A stretch of 64,000 nucleotides of DNA. Origin: Gracilimonas sp. Its GTDB lineage: Bacteria; Bacteroidota; Rhodothermia; Balneolales; Balneolaceae. A program made the translations under genes and the position numbers. How positions within the stretch are numbered: the stretch's first letter is position 1; every line of letters begins with the position of its first letter. The stretch spans positions 1 through 64,000 of the forward strand of contig NZ_JAVJQO010000007.1 in NCBI RefSeq assembly GCF_040218225.1, given 5' to 3'. Below the pieces are notes generated by a model. The model searched no databases. It saw only the letters and a list, made by a program, of their open reading frames with translations, and was not told where the DNA came from. This document shows, in pieces, positions 1 to 9,868 of this stretch.

Positions 1-136
1 GTTTAGCTACCCCACCGTAGGTCTTCGCCATTACCGTGGTGATCGCCGCCGTCAAAGTCGTCTTGCCGTGGTCTACGTGTCCTATCGTTCCCACGTTCAC
101 ATGGGGCTTGTTCCGTTGAAAGGTCTCTTTTGCCAT
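1..136 (-). CDS. tuf: Elongation factor Tu (5' part, cut by window edge)
   Basis: The first 45 codons of EF-Tu read leftward from an ATG at 136 and run off the left edge. EF-Tu is the cytoplasmic GTPase that carries aminoacyl-tRNA to the ribosome. The visible part begins [20 protein letters not shown], followed by the P-loop GHVDHGKTT, which is diagnostic. It lies 34 bp downstream of fusA on the same strand, as the last visible gene of a classical str operon. Only the N-terminus is seen, so length and integrity cannot be judged. Confidence 0.96.
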   Translation of the reverse strand, partial: MAKETFQRNKPHVNVGTIGHVDHGKTTLTAAITTVMAKTYGGVAK

Positions 137-170
137 GATTACTTAATTTTATCTTAGTGTTTAATTTCTT

Positions 171-2312
171 TTATGATTGACTTTCAATGATTTCCTGAGC
201 AATTGCCTCAGGTACTTCAGTGTAGTCGAAGAATTCCATTGAGTATACCGCACGACCCTGTGTCGCAGATCTTAAGTCGGTTGAATAACCAAACATTTCA
301 GAAAGCGGTACATGAGCTTTAACGACTGAACCTTCATTATTCGAGTCCATGCTCTGCATAATTCCACGACGACTATTCAAGTCACCGATTACATCACCCA
401 TGTATTCTTCAGGAGTAATGATTTCTACCTTCATTACCGGCTCCAGAATTTTTGGCTTAGCTTTACGAGCTGAGTTTCTGAATCCAAGTTTCGCACATAA
501 TTCGAAACTCAATTGATCAGAGTCAACATCGTGGTAAGAACCATCATACAGGCGTACTCCAATATTTTCTACAGAGTAGTTAGCCTGAATACCAGCGCTC
601 AGCGCCTGCTGGAAACCTTTCATTACAGATGGAATAAATTCACGCGGAATATTACCACCTACAATTTCATTGATGAAAATAAATCCTTCTTCACGGGTAA
701 TTCGATCTTCATTGCCATCGTAATCTTCAAAGTCAGCCATTGGGCCAATTTCGAATGAGATATCAGCAAATTTACCACGACCACCAGTTTGCTTCTTGTA
801 GATTTCGCGGTGATCCACTTTTTGAGAGATGGTTTCTCGGTAAGAAACCTGAGGAGCACCTACATTAGCTTCTACTTTAAATTCACGCTTCAGACGATCA
901 ACAATAATCTCGAGGTGAAGCTCACCCATCCCGGCAATCGTAGTCTGACCTGTTTCATGATCAGTCTTAACCTGGAATGTTGGATCCTCTTCAGCCAGCT
1001 TCTGCAATCCGGTAGAAAGCTTCTCACTATCTGCTTTCGTTTTTGGCTCAACTGCCAATTTGATTACCGGCTCAGGGAAGGTGATTTGCTCAAGAATAAC
1101 CGGGTGATCTTCATCACAAAGAGTATCACCAGTATGCACATCTTTAATCCCAATAATAGCTGCAATGTCACCAGCCTGAATGTAATCTAAATCTTTTTTG
1201 TCATTCGCGTGCATCTCAAGCAAGCGACCAACACGCTCTCTGTTTCCGGTAGAAGAATTCAGGATATATGAACCTTTTTCTAAACGACCAGAATAAACTC
1301 GAGCAAAAGTCAACCTACCCACATAAGGGTCAGTCATAATTTTAAAAGCTAGTGCCGAGAAAGGCGCGTTAACATCCGGAGCCTTCTTCACTTCTTCTTC
1401 AGTTTCAGGGTCAATACCTTTTACCGGAGGAATGTCAAGCGGGTTAGGCATGAAATCCAATACGCGATCAAGCAGCACCTGAACACCTTTATTCTTCAGC
1501 GCTGTACCAAGCATTACCGGAGTAACCTTCTTGGCAATAGTTGCCTCTCGAAGGGCTTCAATAATTTCTTCTGCGCTAATCTCTTCTTCCATCAGGTATT
1601 TCTCCATCAAGGTATCACTCTGATCAGCAACCGCCTCGAGCATAATACCTCGATACTCTTCAGCCTTGGCTTTGAGATCTTCTGGAATCTCTACTACTTC
1701 ATATTTTGCCCCAAGAGATTCATCATCCCAGATGATGGCATTCATATTAATTAGGTCAACTACACCCTGAAAATCTGCCTCAGATCCGATTGGAATCTGA
1801 ATTGGGATAGGATTCGCATTCAGCTTCTCATCAAGCTCATCAATAACATTGTAGAAGTCAGCTCCTACTTTGTCCATCTTATTAACGAAGGCCATACAAG
1901 GAACTTCGTATTTATTAGCCTGACGCCAAACAGTCTCGGACTGTGGCTGAACAGCTCCAACAGAGTCAAGCACGAAAACTGCTCCATCCAATACACGCAA
2001 TGAACGCTCTACCTCAACGGTAAAGTCAACGTGACCAGGAGTATCAATAATATTAATTCGGTGATCTTTCCAGATACAGTGGGTAGCAGCAGAAGTAATA
2101 GTAATACCTCGCTCCTGCTCTTGCTCCATCCAATCCATAGTAGCGGCGCCATCATGCACCTCACCCAAACGGTGGCTACGACCAGTATAAAATAGGATAC
2201 GCTCGGTTACGGTTGTCTTACCAGCATCAATGTGAGCCATGATACCGATATTCCGCGTCCGGCGGATCTTATCTAAAATTTTTGGATCTGTTTTTTGCTT
2301 CGTTTCAGACAT
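171..2312 (-). CDS. fusA: Elongation factor G
   Basis: 713-residue translational GTPase that drives ribosomal translocation and, with RRF, recycling. The G1 motif AHIDAGKTT lies near residue 27, followed by the G2/G3 region with DTPGHVDF and the G4 motif NKMD. Domains II-V follow at the usual length for bacterial EF-G. The ATG start at 2312 follows rpsG by 25 bp. The rpsL-rpsG-fusA-tuf order is the canonical str operon, so this is the housekeeping EF-G rather than a paralogue such as EF-G2. No internal damage is seen. Confidence 0.97.
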   Translation of the reverse strand: MSETKQKTDPKILDKIRRTRNIGIMAHIDAGKTTVTERILFYTGRSHRLGEVHDGAATMDWMEQEQERGITITSAATHCIWKDHRINIIDTPGHVDFTVEVERSLRVLDGAVFVLDSVGAVQPQSETVWRQANKYEVPCMAFVNKMDKVGADFYNVIDELDEKLNANPIPIQIPIGSEADFQGVVDLINMNAIIWDDESLGAKYEVVEIPEDLKAKAEEYRGIMLEAVADQSDTLMEKYLMEEEISAEEIIEALREATIAKKVTPVMLGTALKNKGVQVLLDRVLDFMPNPLDIPPVKGIDPETEEEVKKAPDVNAPFSALAFKIMTDPYVGRLTFARVYSGRLEKGSYILNSSTGNRERVGRLLEMHANDKKDLDYIQAGDIAAIIGIKDVHTGDTLCDEDHPVILEQITFPEPVIKLAVEPKTKADSEKLSTGLQKLAEEDPTFQVKTDHETGQTTIAGMGELHLEIIVDRLKREFKVEANVGAPQVSYRETISQKVDHREIYKKQTGGRGKFADISFEIGPMADFEDYDGNEDRITREEGFIFINEIVGGNIPREFIPSVMKGFQQALSAGIQANYSVENIGVRLYDGSYHDVDSDQLSFELCAKLGFRNSARKAKPKILEPVMKVEIITPEEYMGDVIGDLNSRRGIMQSMDSNNEGSVVKAHVPLSEMFGYSTDLRSATQGRAVYSMEFFDYTEVPEAIAQEIIESQS

Positions 2313-2337
2313 AATACTTATTAATCAATAATCTCTT

Positions 2338-2805
2338 TTAGAATCTAAAGTGAGCAAATGCTTTGTTAGCGTCTGCCATACGGTGCGTCTCATCTTTCTT
2401 ACGAACAGCTCCGCCTTCATTATTTGATGCATCAATCAACTCTCTTGAAAGACGAATTGACATCGACTTATCATTTCTGGAACGCGCTGCCTTAATGAGC
2501 CACCTCATCCCAAGCGCAGTTCCTCTTTCCTGACGAACTTCTATAGGCACCTGGTAGGTAGCACCACCAACACGGCGTGACTTAACCTCAACTACAGGTG
2601 TTGAGTTCTGCAGAGCGTTGCGGAATACGTCGATTCCGGTTTCGCCTGTTTTCTCTTCAATAACTTCAAAAGCCTGATATACAATTTTGCGAGCAACATT
2701 CTTCTTACCGTCCCGCATCAGGTTGTTAACGAAACGAGTTACGAGCTTATCCTCAAAAATTGGATCCGCTTGCACATCTCGTTTTTCTGCTGTTTTTCTA
2801 CGCAT
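2338..2805 (-). CDS. rpsG: 30S ribosomal protein S7
   Basis: 155 residues, the normal length for S7, which nucleates assembly of the 30S head and contacts E-site tRNA and 16S rRNA. It begins MRRKTAEKRDVQADPIF; the conserved segment GGATYQVPIEVR lies in the middle and the C-terminus is the expected basic helix. It sits second in the str operon, 26 bp after rpsL and 25 bp before fusA. In other bacteria S7 represses translation of this operon; no such mRNA structure was tested here. Confidence 0.97.
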   Translation of the reverse strand: MRRKTAEKRDVQADPIFEDKLVTRFVNNLMRDGKKNVARKIVYQAFEVIEEKTGETGIDVFRNALQNSTPVVEVKSRRVGGATYQVPIEVRQERGTALGMRWLIKAARSRNDKSMSIRLSRELIDASNNEGGAVRKKDETHRMADANKAFAHFRF

Positions 2806-2831
2806 GCTCGATTAATCTTAATTTCTTAATG

Positions 2832-3206
2832 TTACCCTTTCGGCTTCTTGGTGCCATACAAACTACGGCTCTGAGTTCTACCCTCAACACCCGCAGTATC
2901 TAATGTTCCACGAATAATATGGTATCGAACACCCGGCAAATCTTTTACACGACCGCCGCGAATCAATACAATACTGTGTTCCTGTAAGTTGTGACCTTCA
3001 CCAGGAATGTAAGCCGAAACTTCAATCCCGTTAGTCAAACGTACACGAGCTACTTTACGCAATGCCGAGTTCGGCTTTTTAGGCGTAGTTGTATAAACGC
3101 GAGTACAAACACCACGCTTCTGCGGACAATTCTGCAACGCAGGAGCAGTTGTTTTACTTACCTTGCTTTTTCTACCTTTTCGTATGAGTTGTTGTATTGT
3201 AGGCAC
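2832..3206 (-). CDS. rpsL: 30S ribosomal protein S12 (GTG start)
   Basis: 124-residue S12, the decoding-centre protein. [12 protein letters not shown] opens the protein and [14 protein letters not shown] and [13 protein letters not shown] contain the two lysines at which streptomycin-resistance changes occur in other bacteria; both are the ordinary sensitive-type lysine. The start codon is GTG at 3206 (CAC on the plus strand). It is the first gene of the str operon and has a good Bacteroidota-type promoter about 40 bp upstream (3247-3279). Confidence 0.97.
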   Translation of the reverse strand: MPTIQQLIRKGRKSKVSKTTAPALQNCPQKRGVCTRVYTTTPKKPNSALRKVARVRLTNGIEVSAYIPGEGHNLQEHSIVLIRGGRVKDLPGVRYHIIRGTLDTAGVEGRTQSRSLYGTKKPKG

Positions 3207-3246
3207 TGTTCAATTATTTGGTTATTGCCATCGAATCGAGAGCTTG

Positions 3247-3279
3247 CAAATATAGGGAACGTTACCACATGAATGCAAA
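3247..3279 (-). promoter_or_regulatory. Bacteroidota-type promoter of the str operon
   Basis: Read on the minus strand, TTTG (3276-3279) is followed by exactly 21 bases and then TATATTTG (3247-3254). This fits the Bacteroidota primary-sigma consensus TTTG-N19 to 21-TAnnTTTG. Transcription would begin near 3240, leaving a leader of roughly 35 nt before the rpsL GTG. Position and sequence are read directly; activity is inferred. Confidence 0.7.
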
Positions 3280-3397
3280 ATATTTATCTGAATTATTTCC
3301 TCTTTTTTCTAAAATCGGGTATCACACCCGTTACCTGTGAAAATTAACCTTAATTTTTGATCTATAATATATAGGTCGATATATAACTTTATATCAG

Positions 3398-5467
3398 TTG
3401 AAGCTTTCCGCATTATCTAATTTAAGCACCAAAAGGCTCGACGCATTAAGCGCAGAAGGAATCCATTCTATCAAGGATTTACTCAACTTTTTTCCCCGTC
3501 GTTATCTGGATCGCAGTAATACCCAAAAAATTAAGCACCTTGCAGGGTCAGGAGAAGAGATTACCGTTGCCGGCAAGGTTACAGATATTAATATGGCTGG
3601 ATATGGTAAGAAGAAAAGGTTAGAGGTTATTATAAACGATGGATCTGGAGACGTAAAGGGAGTTTGGTTCAGAGGTGTCGGCTATTTCAAAAAGTATTTC
3701 AACGAAGGTGATTTTGTTGCTTTCTATGGAGCTGCTAAACGCTATGGACGAACTATCTCCATTGCACATCCTGAAGTTGATAAGATCTCTTCCGACGATG
3801 ACCTTGACTCTTTTTCCCGCATCTTTCCAATTTATCCCGGAAGCAAAGCTTTAAGTAAAGCTCGTATCACAAGCAAATTGGTTCAAGGCTGGATGGAGCA
3901 GATTCTCAATAATGTGACACCCAGTGAATTTTTACCGGAATCCCTTATCTCGGAAATGAAGTTCCCGCAACGGCCGGAAGCTTATCGTATGATTCATTTT
4001 CCGGAAACACATAATGAGCACAAAAAGGCGCTCAACCGTTTTAAGTTTGAAGAACTTTTTTTGTTTGAGCTGAGTATGGAAAAGATCAACTATACGATAA
4101 AGGAAAAAGCCAACGGGCATGTGTTTAGTGAAACGGGAAACTACACTTCTAGATATTTCAATGAATTGCTTCCATTTGAACTAACCGATGGACAAAAATC
4201 TTCTCTGGCTGAAATAAAAAATGATGTTCGCTCCGGTAAGCAAATGAACCGTCTCATTCAGGGTGATGTGGGCGCCGGGAAAACCATCGTTGCCATTGGC
4301 GCAATGCTGATGGCTTTAGATAATGGATTTCAGGCTGCTTTTTTGGCTCCTACTGAAATCCTTGCTGAACAACATTACCGAACACTGAGTGAACACCTTA
4401 AAGAACTAGACATTAACATCCGTTTGCTAATCGGTTCACAGAAAAAAGCTTTACGAACGGATATTCTTACCGACATTGAAGGTGGGAACTGTAATATTGT
4501 TGTGGGAACGCATGCCATCATCCAGGAAACAGTAAGATTTCACAATCTGGGATTAGCCGTAATTGACGAGCAGCACCGTTTTGGAGTAAAGCAAAGATCG
4601 GACCTCCTTAATAAGGGAAGTCATCCACACATGTTGGTGATGAGCGCTACCCCTATTCCCCGTTCACTCGCCATGACGGTTTATGCTGATCTGGATGTAT
4701 CCGTTATTAAGGATTTACCCGCCGGACGAAAACCGATCAAAACTGCCATTCGCTCTAACAAAAAAAGAGATGATGTATATAATTTCGTCCAGCAGGAAGT
4801 TGCTGATGGCGGACAGGTGTATGTCGTTTACCCTCTGGTAGAAGAGTCCGAAGCACTTGATCTTAAAGACGCTACCGCAGGTTTTAAAAAACTCAAAAAA
4901 CAATTTCCCGATTTTAATATTGGACTGATTCACGGGCGAATGAAAACCGAAGAGAAAGATGAAACCATGAAGGCTTTCATAAAAAACGAAATACAGATCT
5001 TGGTTTCTACAACGGTAATTGAAGTTGGTGTAGATGTCCCGAATGCTTCCATTATGATTATCGAACATGCAGAACGATTTGGGCTTTCTCAGCTTCACCA
5101 GTTGCGCGGACGTATTGGCCGGGGGGAACGACAAAGCTATTGCATCCTGATGCCGGATGTAAAAGTGAGCAAGTCCGGAGCTTTTCGCTTAAAAACTATG
5201 GAAGAAACCAATGATGGGTTCCGGATTGCTGAGGCTGACCTTAAGCTTCGTGGACCGGGTGATTTCCTGGGAACCAAGCAAAGCGGTCTTCCTGATTTCA
5301 AATTTGCTGATATTGTAGAAGACCAGTTCCTGCTTGCCCAGGCCAAGGAAAAAGCCAAAGAGTTACTTACCGAAGACCCTCAGCTTCAGTTTCCTGAAAA
5401 CCAAACCCTTGAAAAAGTCTTCACCCCCTACTTTAAAGAGAAGGTGAAGTTTTACGGAATGGGGTAA
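3398..5467 (+). CDS. recG: ATP-dependent DNA helicase RecG (TTG start)
   Basis: 689-residue superfamily 2 helicase that remodels stalled replication forks and Holliday junctions. An N-terminal wedge/OB-fold region (about 50-150) precedes the helicase core with Walker A GDVGAGKT, the DEQH box in IDEQHRFG, SATPIPRSLAMT, and the C-terminal LRGRIGRG motif typical of RecG. The only reasonable start is TTG at 3398, preceded by an AT-rich leader. Its stop codon abuts the typA stop codon with no base between, so the two convergent genes have no room for a terminator. Confidence 0.96.
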   Translation: MKLSALSNLSTKRLDALSAEGIHSIKDLLNFFPRRYLDRSNTQKIKHLAGSGEEITVAGKVTDINMAGYGKKKRLEVIINDGSGDVKGVWFRGVGYFKKYFNEGDFVAFYGAAKRYGRTISIAHPEVDKISSDDDLDSFSRIFPIYPGSKALSKARITSKLVQGWMEQILNNVTPSEFLPESLISEMKFPQRPEAYRMIHFPETHNEHKKALNRFKFEELFLFELSMEKINYTIKEKANGHVFSETGNYTSRYFNELLPFELTDGQKSSLAEIKNDVRSGKQMNRLIQGDVGAGKTIVAIGAMLMALDNGFQAAFLAPTEILAEQHYRTLSEHLKELDINIRLLIGSQKKALRTDILTDIEGGNCNIVVGTHAIIQETVRFHNLGLAVIDEQHRFGVKQRSDLLNKGSHPHMLVMSATPIPRSLAMTVYADLDVSVIKDLPAGRKPIKTAIRSNKKRDDVYNFVQQEVADGGQVYVVYPLVEESEALDLKDATAGFKKLKKQFPDFNIGLIHGRMKTEEKDETMKAFIKNEIQILVSTTVIEVGVDVPNASIMIIEHAERFGLSQLHQLRGRIGRGERQSYCILMPDVKVSKSGAFRLKTMEETNDGFRIAEADLKLRGPGDFLGTKQSGLPDFKFADIVEDQFLLAQAKEKAKELLTEDPQLQFPENQTLEKVFTPYFKEKVKFYGMG

Positions 5468-7294
5468 TTAATTCTGCGCGCCTGCCTTCTGCTTCTCAGC
5501 TCTCTTCCGATCGTTGTGATCGAGATAGGTTTTGCGAATGCGCAAGGCTTTTGGAGTCACTTCAAGTAATTCGTCATTATCAATGAATTCTATACATTGC
5601 TCCAGACTCAATTTCTTTGCTTGATTAAGCTTCACAGAATCGGCTGTTTGAGTGGCACGGTGGTTCGTCAGGTTTTTCTTCTTAACCACATTTACTACCA
5701 TGTCGTCGCTTCGCTTATTCACGCCAACAACCTGTCCCATATAAACCGGATCTCCGGGTGCCACAAAAAACTCGCCCCGGTCCTGAACACCTTCCAGAGC
5801 ATAACCTGTCACATCTCCTTGCTCAAGAGCAATGAGTGCACCACGATTTCGTCCAGGGATTTCACCGGCGTAAGGCTCATAGCCATCAAATTGCTGGTGC
5901 ATGATTCCTGTTCCGCGGGTTTCGGTCAACATCTCTCCACGGAAGCCAATCAATCCACGGGAAGGTACACGGAATTGAATCCGGTTGTTTTCCCCTTCCT
6001 GACTCATCGAGGTCATAATACCTTTACGTTTTTGAAGGTTATCAATAACGCGGTTACTATAATCTGTTTGCACATCTACAACCACTTCCTCAACAGGTTC
6101 ATGAGTAACGCCATCCACTTCTTTAAATAAAACTTCCGGACGGGATACTGAAAACTCAAATCCTTCACGGCGCATGGTTTCAATCAAAATAGCCATCTGT
6201 AATTCTCCCCGTCCAGATACCTTATAGATATCCGGACTGTCAGTCGGCTCAACCCGCATAGCTACATTGGTTCGGGTTTCCCGGTAAAGACGGTCCTTTA
6301 ACTGATTTGAAGTCACATAGTCTCCCTCTTTTCCTGCAAACGGAGAGTTGTTTACCCTAAAATACATCGCGATAGTTGGCTGATCCAGATCTACGTATTC
6401 CAGTGGTTTCATATCAGAAGTGTCGGTCAGTGTATCTCCGATATTCACTTCTTCATAACCAGCCAGCGCAATGATGTCTCCAGCCTGGGCTTTTTCTACG
6501 GGTTCGCGTTGCAGTCCGTTAAAAGTAAATAGTTTTGTTGCACGGGCTTTCTCTTTTACATCGCCCTTGCCGTTCATTAAAGCCACTTCCTGGTTTATTT
6601 TGATGGTGCCTTGCTCAATACGTCCTACAGCAATTCGCCCCACATAGTCATTCCAGTCTATGCTGCTTACGAGCATCTTGAATTTTGATTCCGTGTCTTG
6701 TTCTGGTGCCGGAACATGCGCTACAATTTTATCCATCAACGGAGACAGATCTGTTCCTTCTTCTTCCAATTCTTCTTTGGCGATTCCTTCTTTGGCAATG
6801 GCGTAGAGAACCGGGAAATCAAGCTGTTCATTAGTAGCATCAAGCATCACAAACAGATCAAAAATCTCATCCAGAACCGCGTTAGGCCGGGCATCTTTCC
6901 GGTCAATTTTATTGATTACAACGATTGGTCGATATCCCAGACTCAGAGATTTTCTGAGAACAAACTTTGTTTGAGGAAGTGGACCTTCAGCAGCATCCAC
7001 CAGTAGAATTACCCCATTTACCATCTTCAGGATACGCTCAACTTCACCGCCAAAATCAGCGTGACCCGGAGTATCCACAATATTAATTTTTGTGTCTTTC
7101 CACTTTACCGCCGTGTTTTTAGAGCTGATTGTAATTCCACGCTCTTTTTCTAAATCGCCGGAATCCATTACCCGGTCTTCAACCTGTTGGTTCTCTCTGA
7201 ATGTTCCGCTTTGCTTTAAAATCTGATCGACTAGCGTAGTTTTGCCATGATCTACGTGAGCGATGATGGCGATATTTCTTAAATCTTGTGACAT
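5468..7294 (-). CDS. typA: Ribosome-associated GTPase TypA/BipA
   Basis: 608-residue translational GTPase of the EF-G/LepA superfamily, involved in 50S subunit assembly and stress adaptation. [12 protein letters not shown] is the P-loop, DTPGHADFGGEVER is G3, and NKIDR is G4. The C-terminal half has the BipA-specific GRGELQMAILIETMRREGFE and PSRGLIGFRGE segments. The ATG start is at 7294 and length is normal. It converges on recG with zero spacing. It is monocistronic as far as visible. Confidence 0.96.
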   Translation of the reverse strand: MSQDLRNIAIIAHVDHGKTTLVDQILKQSGTFRENQQVEDRVMDSGDLEKERGITISSKNTAVKWKDTKINIVDTPGHADFGGEVERILKMVNGVILLVDAAEGPLPQTKFVLRKSLSLGYRPIVVINKIDRKDARPNAVLDEIFDLFVMLDATNEQLDFPVLYAIAKEGIAKEELEEEGTDLSPLMDKIVAHVPAPEQDTESKFKMLVSSIDWNDYVGRIAVGRIEQGTIKINQEVALMNGKGDVKEKARATKLFTFNGLQREPVEKAQAGDIIALAGYEEVNIGDTLTDTSDMKPLEYVDLDQPTIAMYFRVNNSPFAGKEGDYVTSNQLKDRLYRETRTNVAMRVEPTDSPDIYKVSGRGELQMAILIETMRREGFEFSVSRPEVLFKEVDGVTHEPVEEVVVDVQTDYSNRVIDNLQKRKGIMTSMSQEGENNRIQFRVPSRGLIGFRGEMLTETRGTGIMHQQFDGYEPYAGEIPGRNRGALIALEQGDVTGYALEGVQDRGEFFVAPGDPVYMGQVVGVNKRSDDMVVNVVKKKNLTNHRATQTADSVKLNQAKKLSLEQCIEFIDNDELLEVTPKALRIRKTYLDHNDRKRAEKQKAGAQN

Positions 7295-7458
7295 TGAAGT
7301 ATTGTTTTTAATGAAATTCTCTTCTTGATTAACCCTGTTTATCTTCAGTGGCTTGTTACCAGAAAAGTTGCAAGCCTTAAAGATACGGGTATTTTGGTCA
7401 AATCCTTATTATTAAATTGAGAATTGTTTTCATAACGGACATCTAAACTTTAAACTTT

Positions 7459-8415
7459 ATGTTTATCCCCCTCTTATGGCTTACTCTTGGTCTCGTGCTA
7501 CTCATCAAAGGAGCCGACTGGCTGGTTGACGGAGCTTCTGCACTTGCCAAAAAATTCAACGTGTCTGACCTTGCCATTGGTTTAACCATTGTGGCTTTTG
7601 GCACTTCAGCTCCTGAATTGGTGGTTAATGTGATGGGCAGTATTGAAGGACATCATGAGATCGTATTCGCTAACATTATTGGCAGTAATAATTTTAATCT
7701 CCTCGTTATACTCGGCATTTCTGGCTTGATAACCCCTCTTTTGGTTCAGTCAAGTACGGTCTGGAAAGAAATCCCGCTTTCTTTGTTGGCCGCCGTGCTG
7801 CTGTTCTTTCTCGCTAATGACTTTTGGACGCCTGATTCTTACAGCGTTTCCCGTGTTGATGGATTCATCTTTCTGGCTTTGTTTGGAGCTTTTCTCTATT
7901 ACGTTTACAAGCAGCTTTCTTCTGATTCTGCTGAAGTTCCTAGTGAAGAAAAAACTTATTCTCAACTTAAGATCTGGGGATTCATAGTTGTTGGGCTAGC
8001 TGGTTTAGTTCTTGGTGGGCGCCTGGTTGTAAATAATGCTATCGAAATTGCAACGGTTTTGGGAATTAGTGAGAAAATTATCGGCCTGACTATCATTGCT
8101 GCTGGGACTTCTCTCCCTGAACTCGCCACCTCAATAGTAGCCGCTATGCGAAAAAATGTCGACATAGCCGTAGGGAATATTATCGGCTCTAATATCTTCA
8201 ATATCTTTTTAATTCTGGGCATAAGCTCCCTGGTCAATCCCATTCAATACAACCCTTCGTTTAATTCAGAACTATATCTATTGGCCGCCGGGACATTATT
8301 CCTATTTATAGGGATGTTTACCGGAGAAAAAAGGAAGCTAGACAGATGGGAGGCTGGAGTTTTACTTGCTTTATTTCTTGCCTACACTATTTTTCTTGTC
8401 TCTAAAGAACTATAA
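7459..8415 (+). CDS. Calcium/sodium antiporter (YrbG/CaCA family)
   Basis: 318-residue inner-membrane cation exchanger. Two homologous halves each carry the CaCA alpha repeat: GTSAPELVVN with IIGSNNFN (around 50-85) and GTSLPELATS with IIGSNIFN (around 215-250), the residues that bind Ca2+ and Na+. About ten hydrophobic segments are visible. Family members exchange Na+ for Ca2+; the physiological ion here is inferred. It ends at a strong intrinsic terminator and converges on a lipoprotein carbonic anhydrase. Confidence 0.9.
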   Translation: MFIPLLWLTLGLVLLIKGADWLVDGASALAKKFNVSDLAIGLTIVAFGTSAPELVVNVMGSIEGHHEIVFANIIGSNNFNLLVILGISGLITPLLVQSSTVWKEIPLSLLAAVLLFFLANDFWTPDSYSVSRVDGFIFLALFGAFLYYVYKQLSSDSAEVPSEEKTYSQLKIWGFIVVGLAGLVLGGRLVVNNAIEIATVLGISEKIIGLTIIAAGTSLPELATSIVAAMRKNVDIAVGNIIGSNIFNIFLILGISSLVNPIQYNPSFNSELYLLAAGTLFLFIGMFTGEKRKLDRWEAGVLLALFLAYTIFLVSKEL

Positions 8416-8443
8416 AAAAAGGGGCTCAACGTGCCCCTTTTTA
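8416..8443 (+). terminator. Intrinsic terminator after the antiporter
   Basis: A GGGGC/GCCCC stem, extended by A-U pairs, closes a loop of about 6 nt and is flanked by A-runs upstream and T-runs downstream. It starts directly after the antiporter stop codon. The A/T symmetry means it could also serve the carbonic anhydrase gene arriving from the other side. Confidence 0.85.
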
Positions 8444-8459
8444 TGTTTATGATTCCTGA

Positions 8460-9200
8460 TTAATTCAAGAATGTTACTTTCCCTGTATCCAGGTCATAGA
8501 AAGCGCCGGCAATTACCACCTCGCCATTTCTTTCAAGCTCAGCTATAATCGGGCTGTTTTTACGCATCTCTTCAATAGTATTCAGGACATTGTTATTCAC
8601 AACTTCGGTAACATAGTCGTTATTACTGCTGTTGCGGTCACCTGAATAGTTTGCAGTCATTTCAACAGCCGGCTCAATTTTATCAAGCATAGCTGTGATG
8701 TTACCCATTTCCACTCCGTCAATAGCTGCTTTAACAGCTCCACAGCTTTCATGCCCCATCACAACTACCACTTTGGAGCCTGCTACTGCTGTAGCAAATT
8801 CTGCGCTTCCGAGAATATCTTCATTTACGAAGTTACCGGCTACGCGTGCTACAAAAATGTCACCTACACCTTTGTCGAAAACATTTTCAACGGGAACCCG
8901 GCTATCAACACAGGAAAGTATAATAGCCTCAGGGTATTGCCCGCCTGAGGTAGCTTTTACCTGTGCCTGGTAATTTCTTGGGGTCAGGTTATTGTTCACG
9001 TAACGCTCGTTTCCTTCCCTAAGATCGGCCAGGATTTGCTCCGGAGTCAGGTTCTCCTGAGCTTCGCTGGTCAATACTTCACTTTTAAGCTGACTATTTG
9101 TGTTTTCGCTTTGTGGGTTATTTTTTGTTGTACAAGCGGTAAATACAAATAAAGATGCGATTAAAATCGACAGGGTATTATTTAACATTGTTTTTTTCAT
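8460..9200 (-). CDS. Exported lipoprotein beta-carbonic anhydrase
   Basis: 246 residues. A hydrophobic signal ends in the lipobox-like LFVFTAC, so Cys at about 23 is probably lipidated and the enzyme sits in the envelope. The beta-class zinc site is present: CVDSR (Cys plus the Asp-Arg dyad) near residue 97 and HESCG (His and Cys) about 55 residues later. It would interconvert CO2 and bicarbonate outside the inner membrane. ATG start at 9200. It converges on the Na+/Ca2+ antiporter, a suggestive but unproven pairing. Confidence 0.93.
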   Translation of the reverse strand: MKKTMLNNTLSILIASLFVFTACTTKNNPQSENTNSQLKSEVLTSEAQENLTPEQILADLREGNERYVNNNLTPRNYQAQVKATSGGQYPEAIILSCVDSRVPVENVFDKGVGDIFVARVAGNFVNEDILGSAEFATAVAGSKVVVVMGHESCGAVKAAIDGVEMGNITAMLDKIEPAVEMTANYSGDRNSSNNDYVTEVVNNNVLNTIEEMRKNSPIIAELERNGEVVIAGAFYDLDTGKVTFLN

Positions 9201-9377
9201 GGTCTTATCGAATAATTTATTTCAGGTAGAATAACGCCATCAGAAGATCGTATACCCTTATCTTCAGTCTGTTCGATTTACGAAAGGCACTACATCTCAC
9301 GCCAACCCAATAATGATGGACATAGTTATCCATTGGGAGGTTTTTTTAAAGAGATGGATGGCAAAATTTGCGGGTAT

Positions 9378-9677
9378 TCAGACCATGTCAGGCGGAGGGA
9401 GAGGCACTGGCGGTATGTACAAGTTTTCTCTATTCAGAGAAGTTCTGAAATATTTATTGTCACCATCAGAAATGATAGTATATCCATCTTCATGTTCAAT
9501 CTCATCTTCACTTCCCGGTTCCTCTATAATATCAGGCATGGGAATAGATGATGTTGCTACAGGAGAAGCAGCCGGACTGGCTGGAATCAGCCAGTCAAAC
9601 TCATGCATCATCGAAAATGTAAAAAACAACATTGTCGACAGCACTACTTGTAAGATGTATGTTTTATTCTGCTTCAT
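9378..9677 (-). CDS. Small proline-rich exported or membrane-anchored protein, unknown
   Basis: 99 codons from ATG at 9677. A hydrophobic N-terminus (about residues 7-26) looks like an uncleaved anchor or signal, followed by a Pro/Ala/Ser stretch, an acidic region (EEPGSEDEIEHEDG) and a proline-rich tail ending PPPDMV. I do not recognise it. The opposite strand also has an open frame here, but that frame lacks a plausible signal or composition. It is divergent from the TonB receptor. It could be a spurious ORF; the ordered layout of anchor, acidic and proline regions is the reason I keep it. Confidence 0.45.
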   Translation of the reverse strand: MKQNKTYILQVVLSTMLFFTFSMMHEFDWLIPASPAASPVATSSIPMPDIIEEPGSEDEIEHEDGYTIISDGDNKYFRTSLNRENLYIPPVPLPPPDMV

Positions 9678-9868
9678 GATTTAGCAATTTGCCCTCAGAA
9701 CTCAGACTTTAGATCCTCCGTTCCCAAAGTATGCCTTAATTTTTTCTGCTTACTGAAAAAAATAATATAAATCTGCTTTTTTTAAACCATTGCCCCGGAA
9801 CGGATTCAAAAAACCATACTGTTCTACATCCTAAATCGATTAATCCAAACAATCCCACTATTCTATTG

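Noticed and set aside
789-1190. 133-codon plus-strand frame inside fusA
   Set aside because: Antisense shadow of the EF-G gene with no independent evidence.
4715-5134. 139-codon minus-strand frame inside recG
   Set aside because: Antisense shadow; Phe/Tyr/Asn-rich, no motif.
5597-6130. 177-codon plus-strand frame inside typA
   Set aside because: It is antisense to an intact, highly conserved GTPase and is Cys/His-rich in a way typical of shadow frames.
9302-9356. Plus-strand terminator-like CCCAAT/ATTGGG with T-run
   Set aside because: No plus-strand gene ends before it and the loop is long; probably chance.
9313-9684. 123-codon plus-strand frame overlapping the small proline-rich minus-strand gene
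   Set aside because: It has no signal, no recognisable composition and covers the better-structured minus-strand frame; a second plus-strand frame at 9333 shares the same space.
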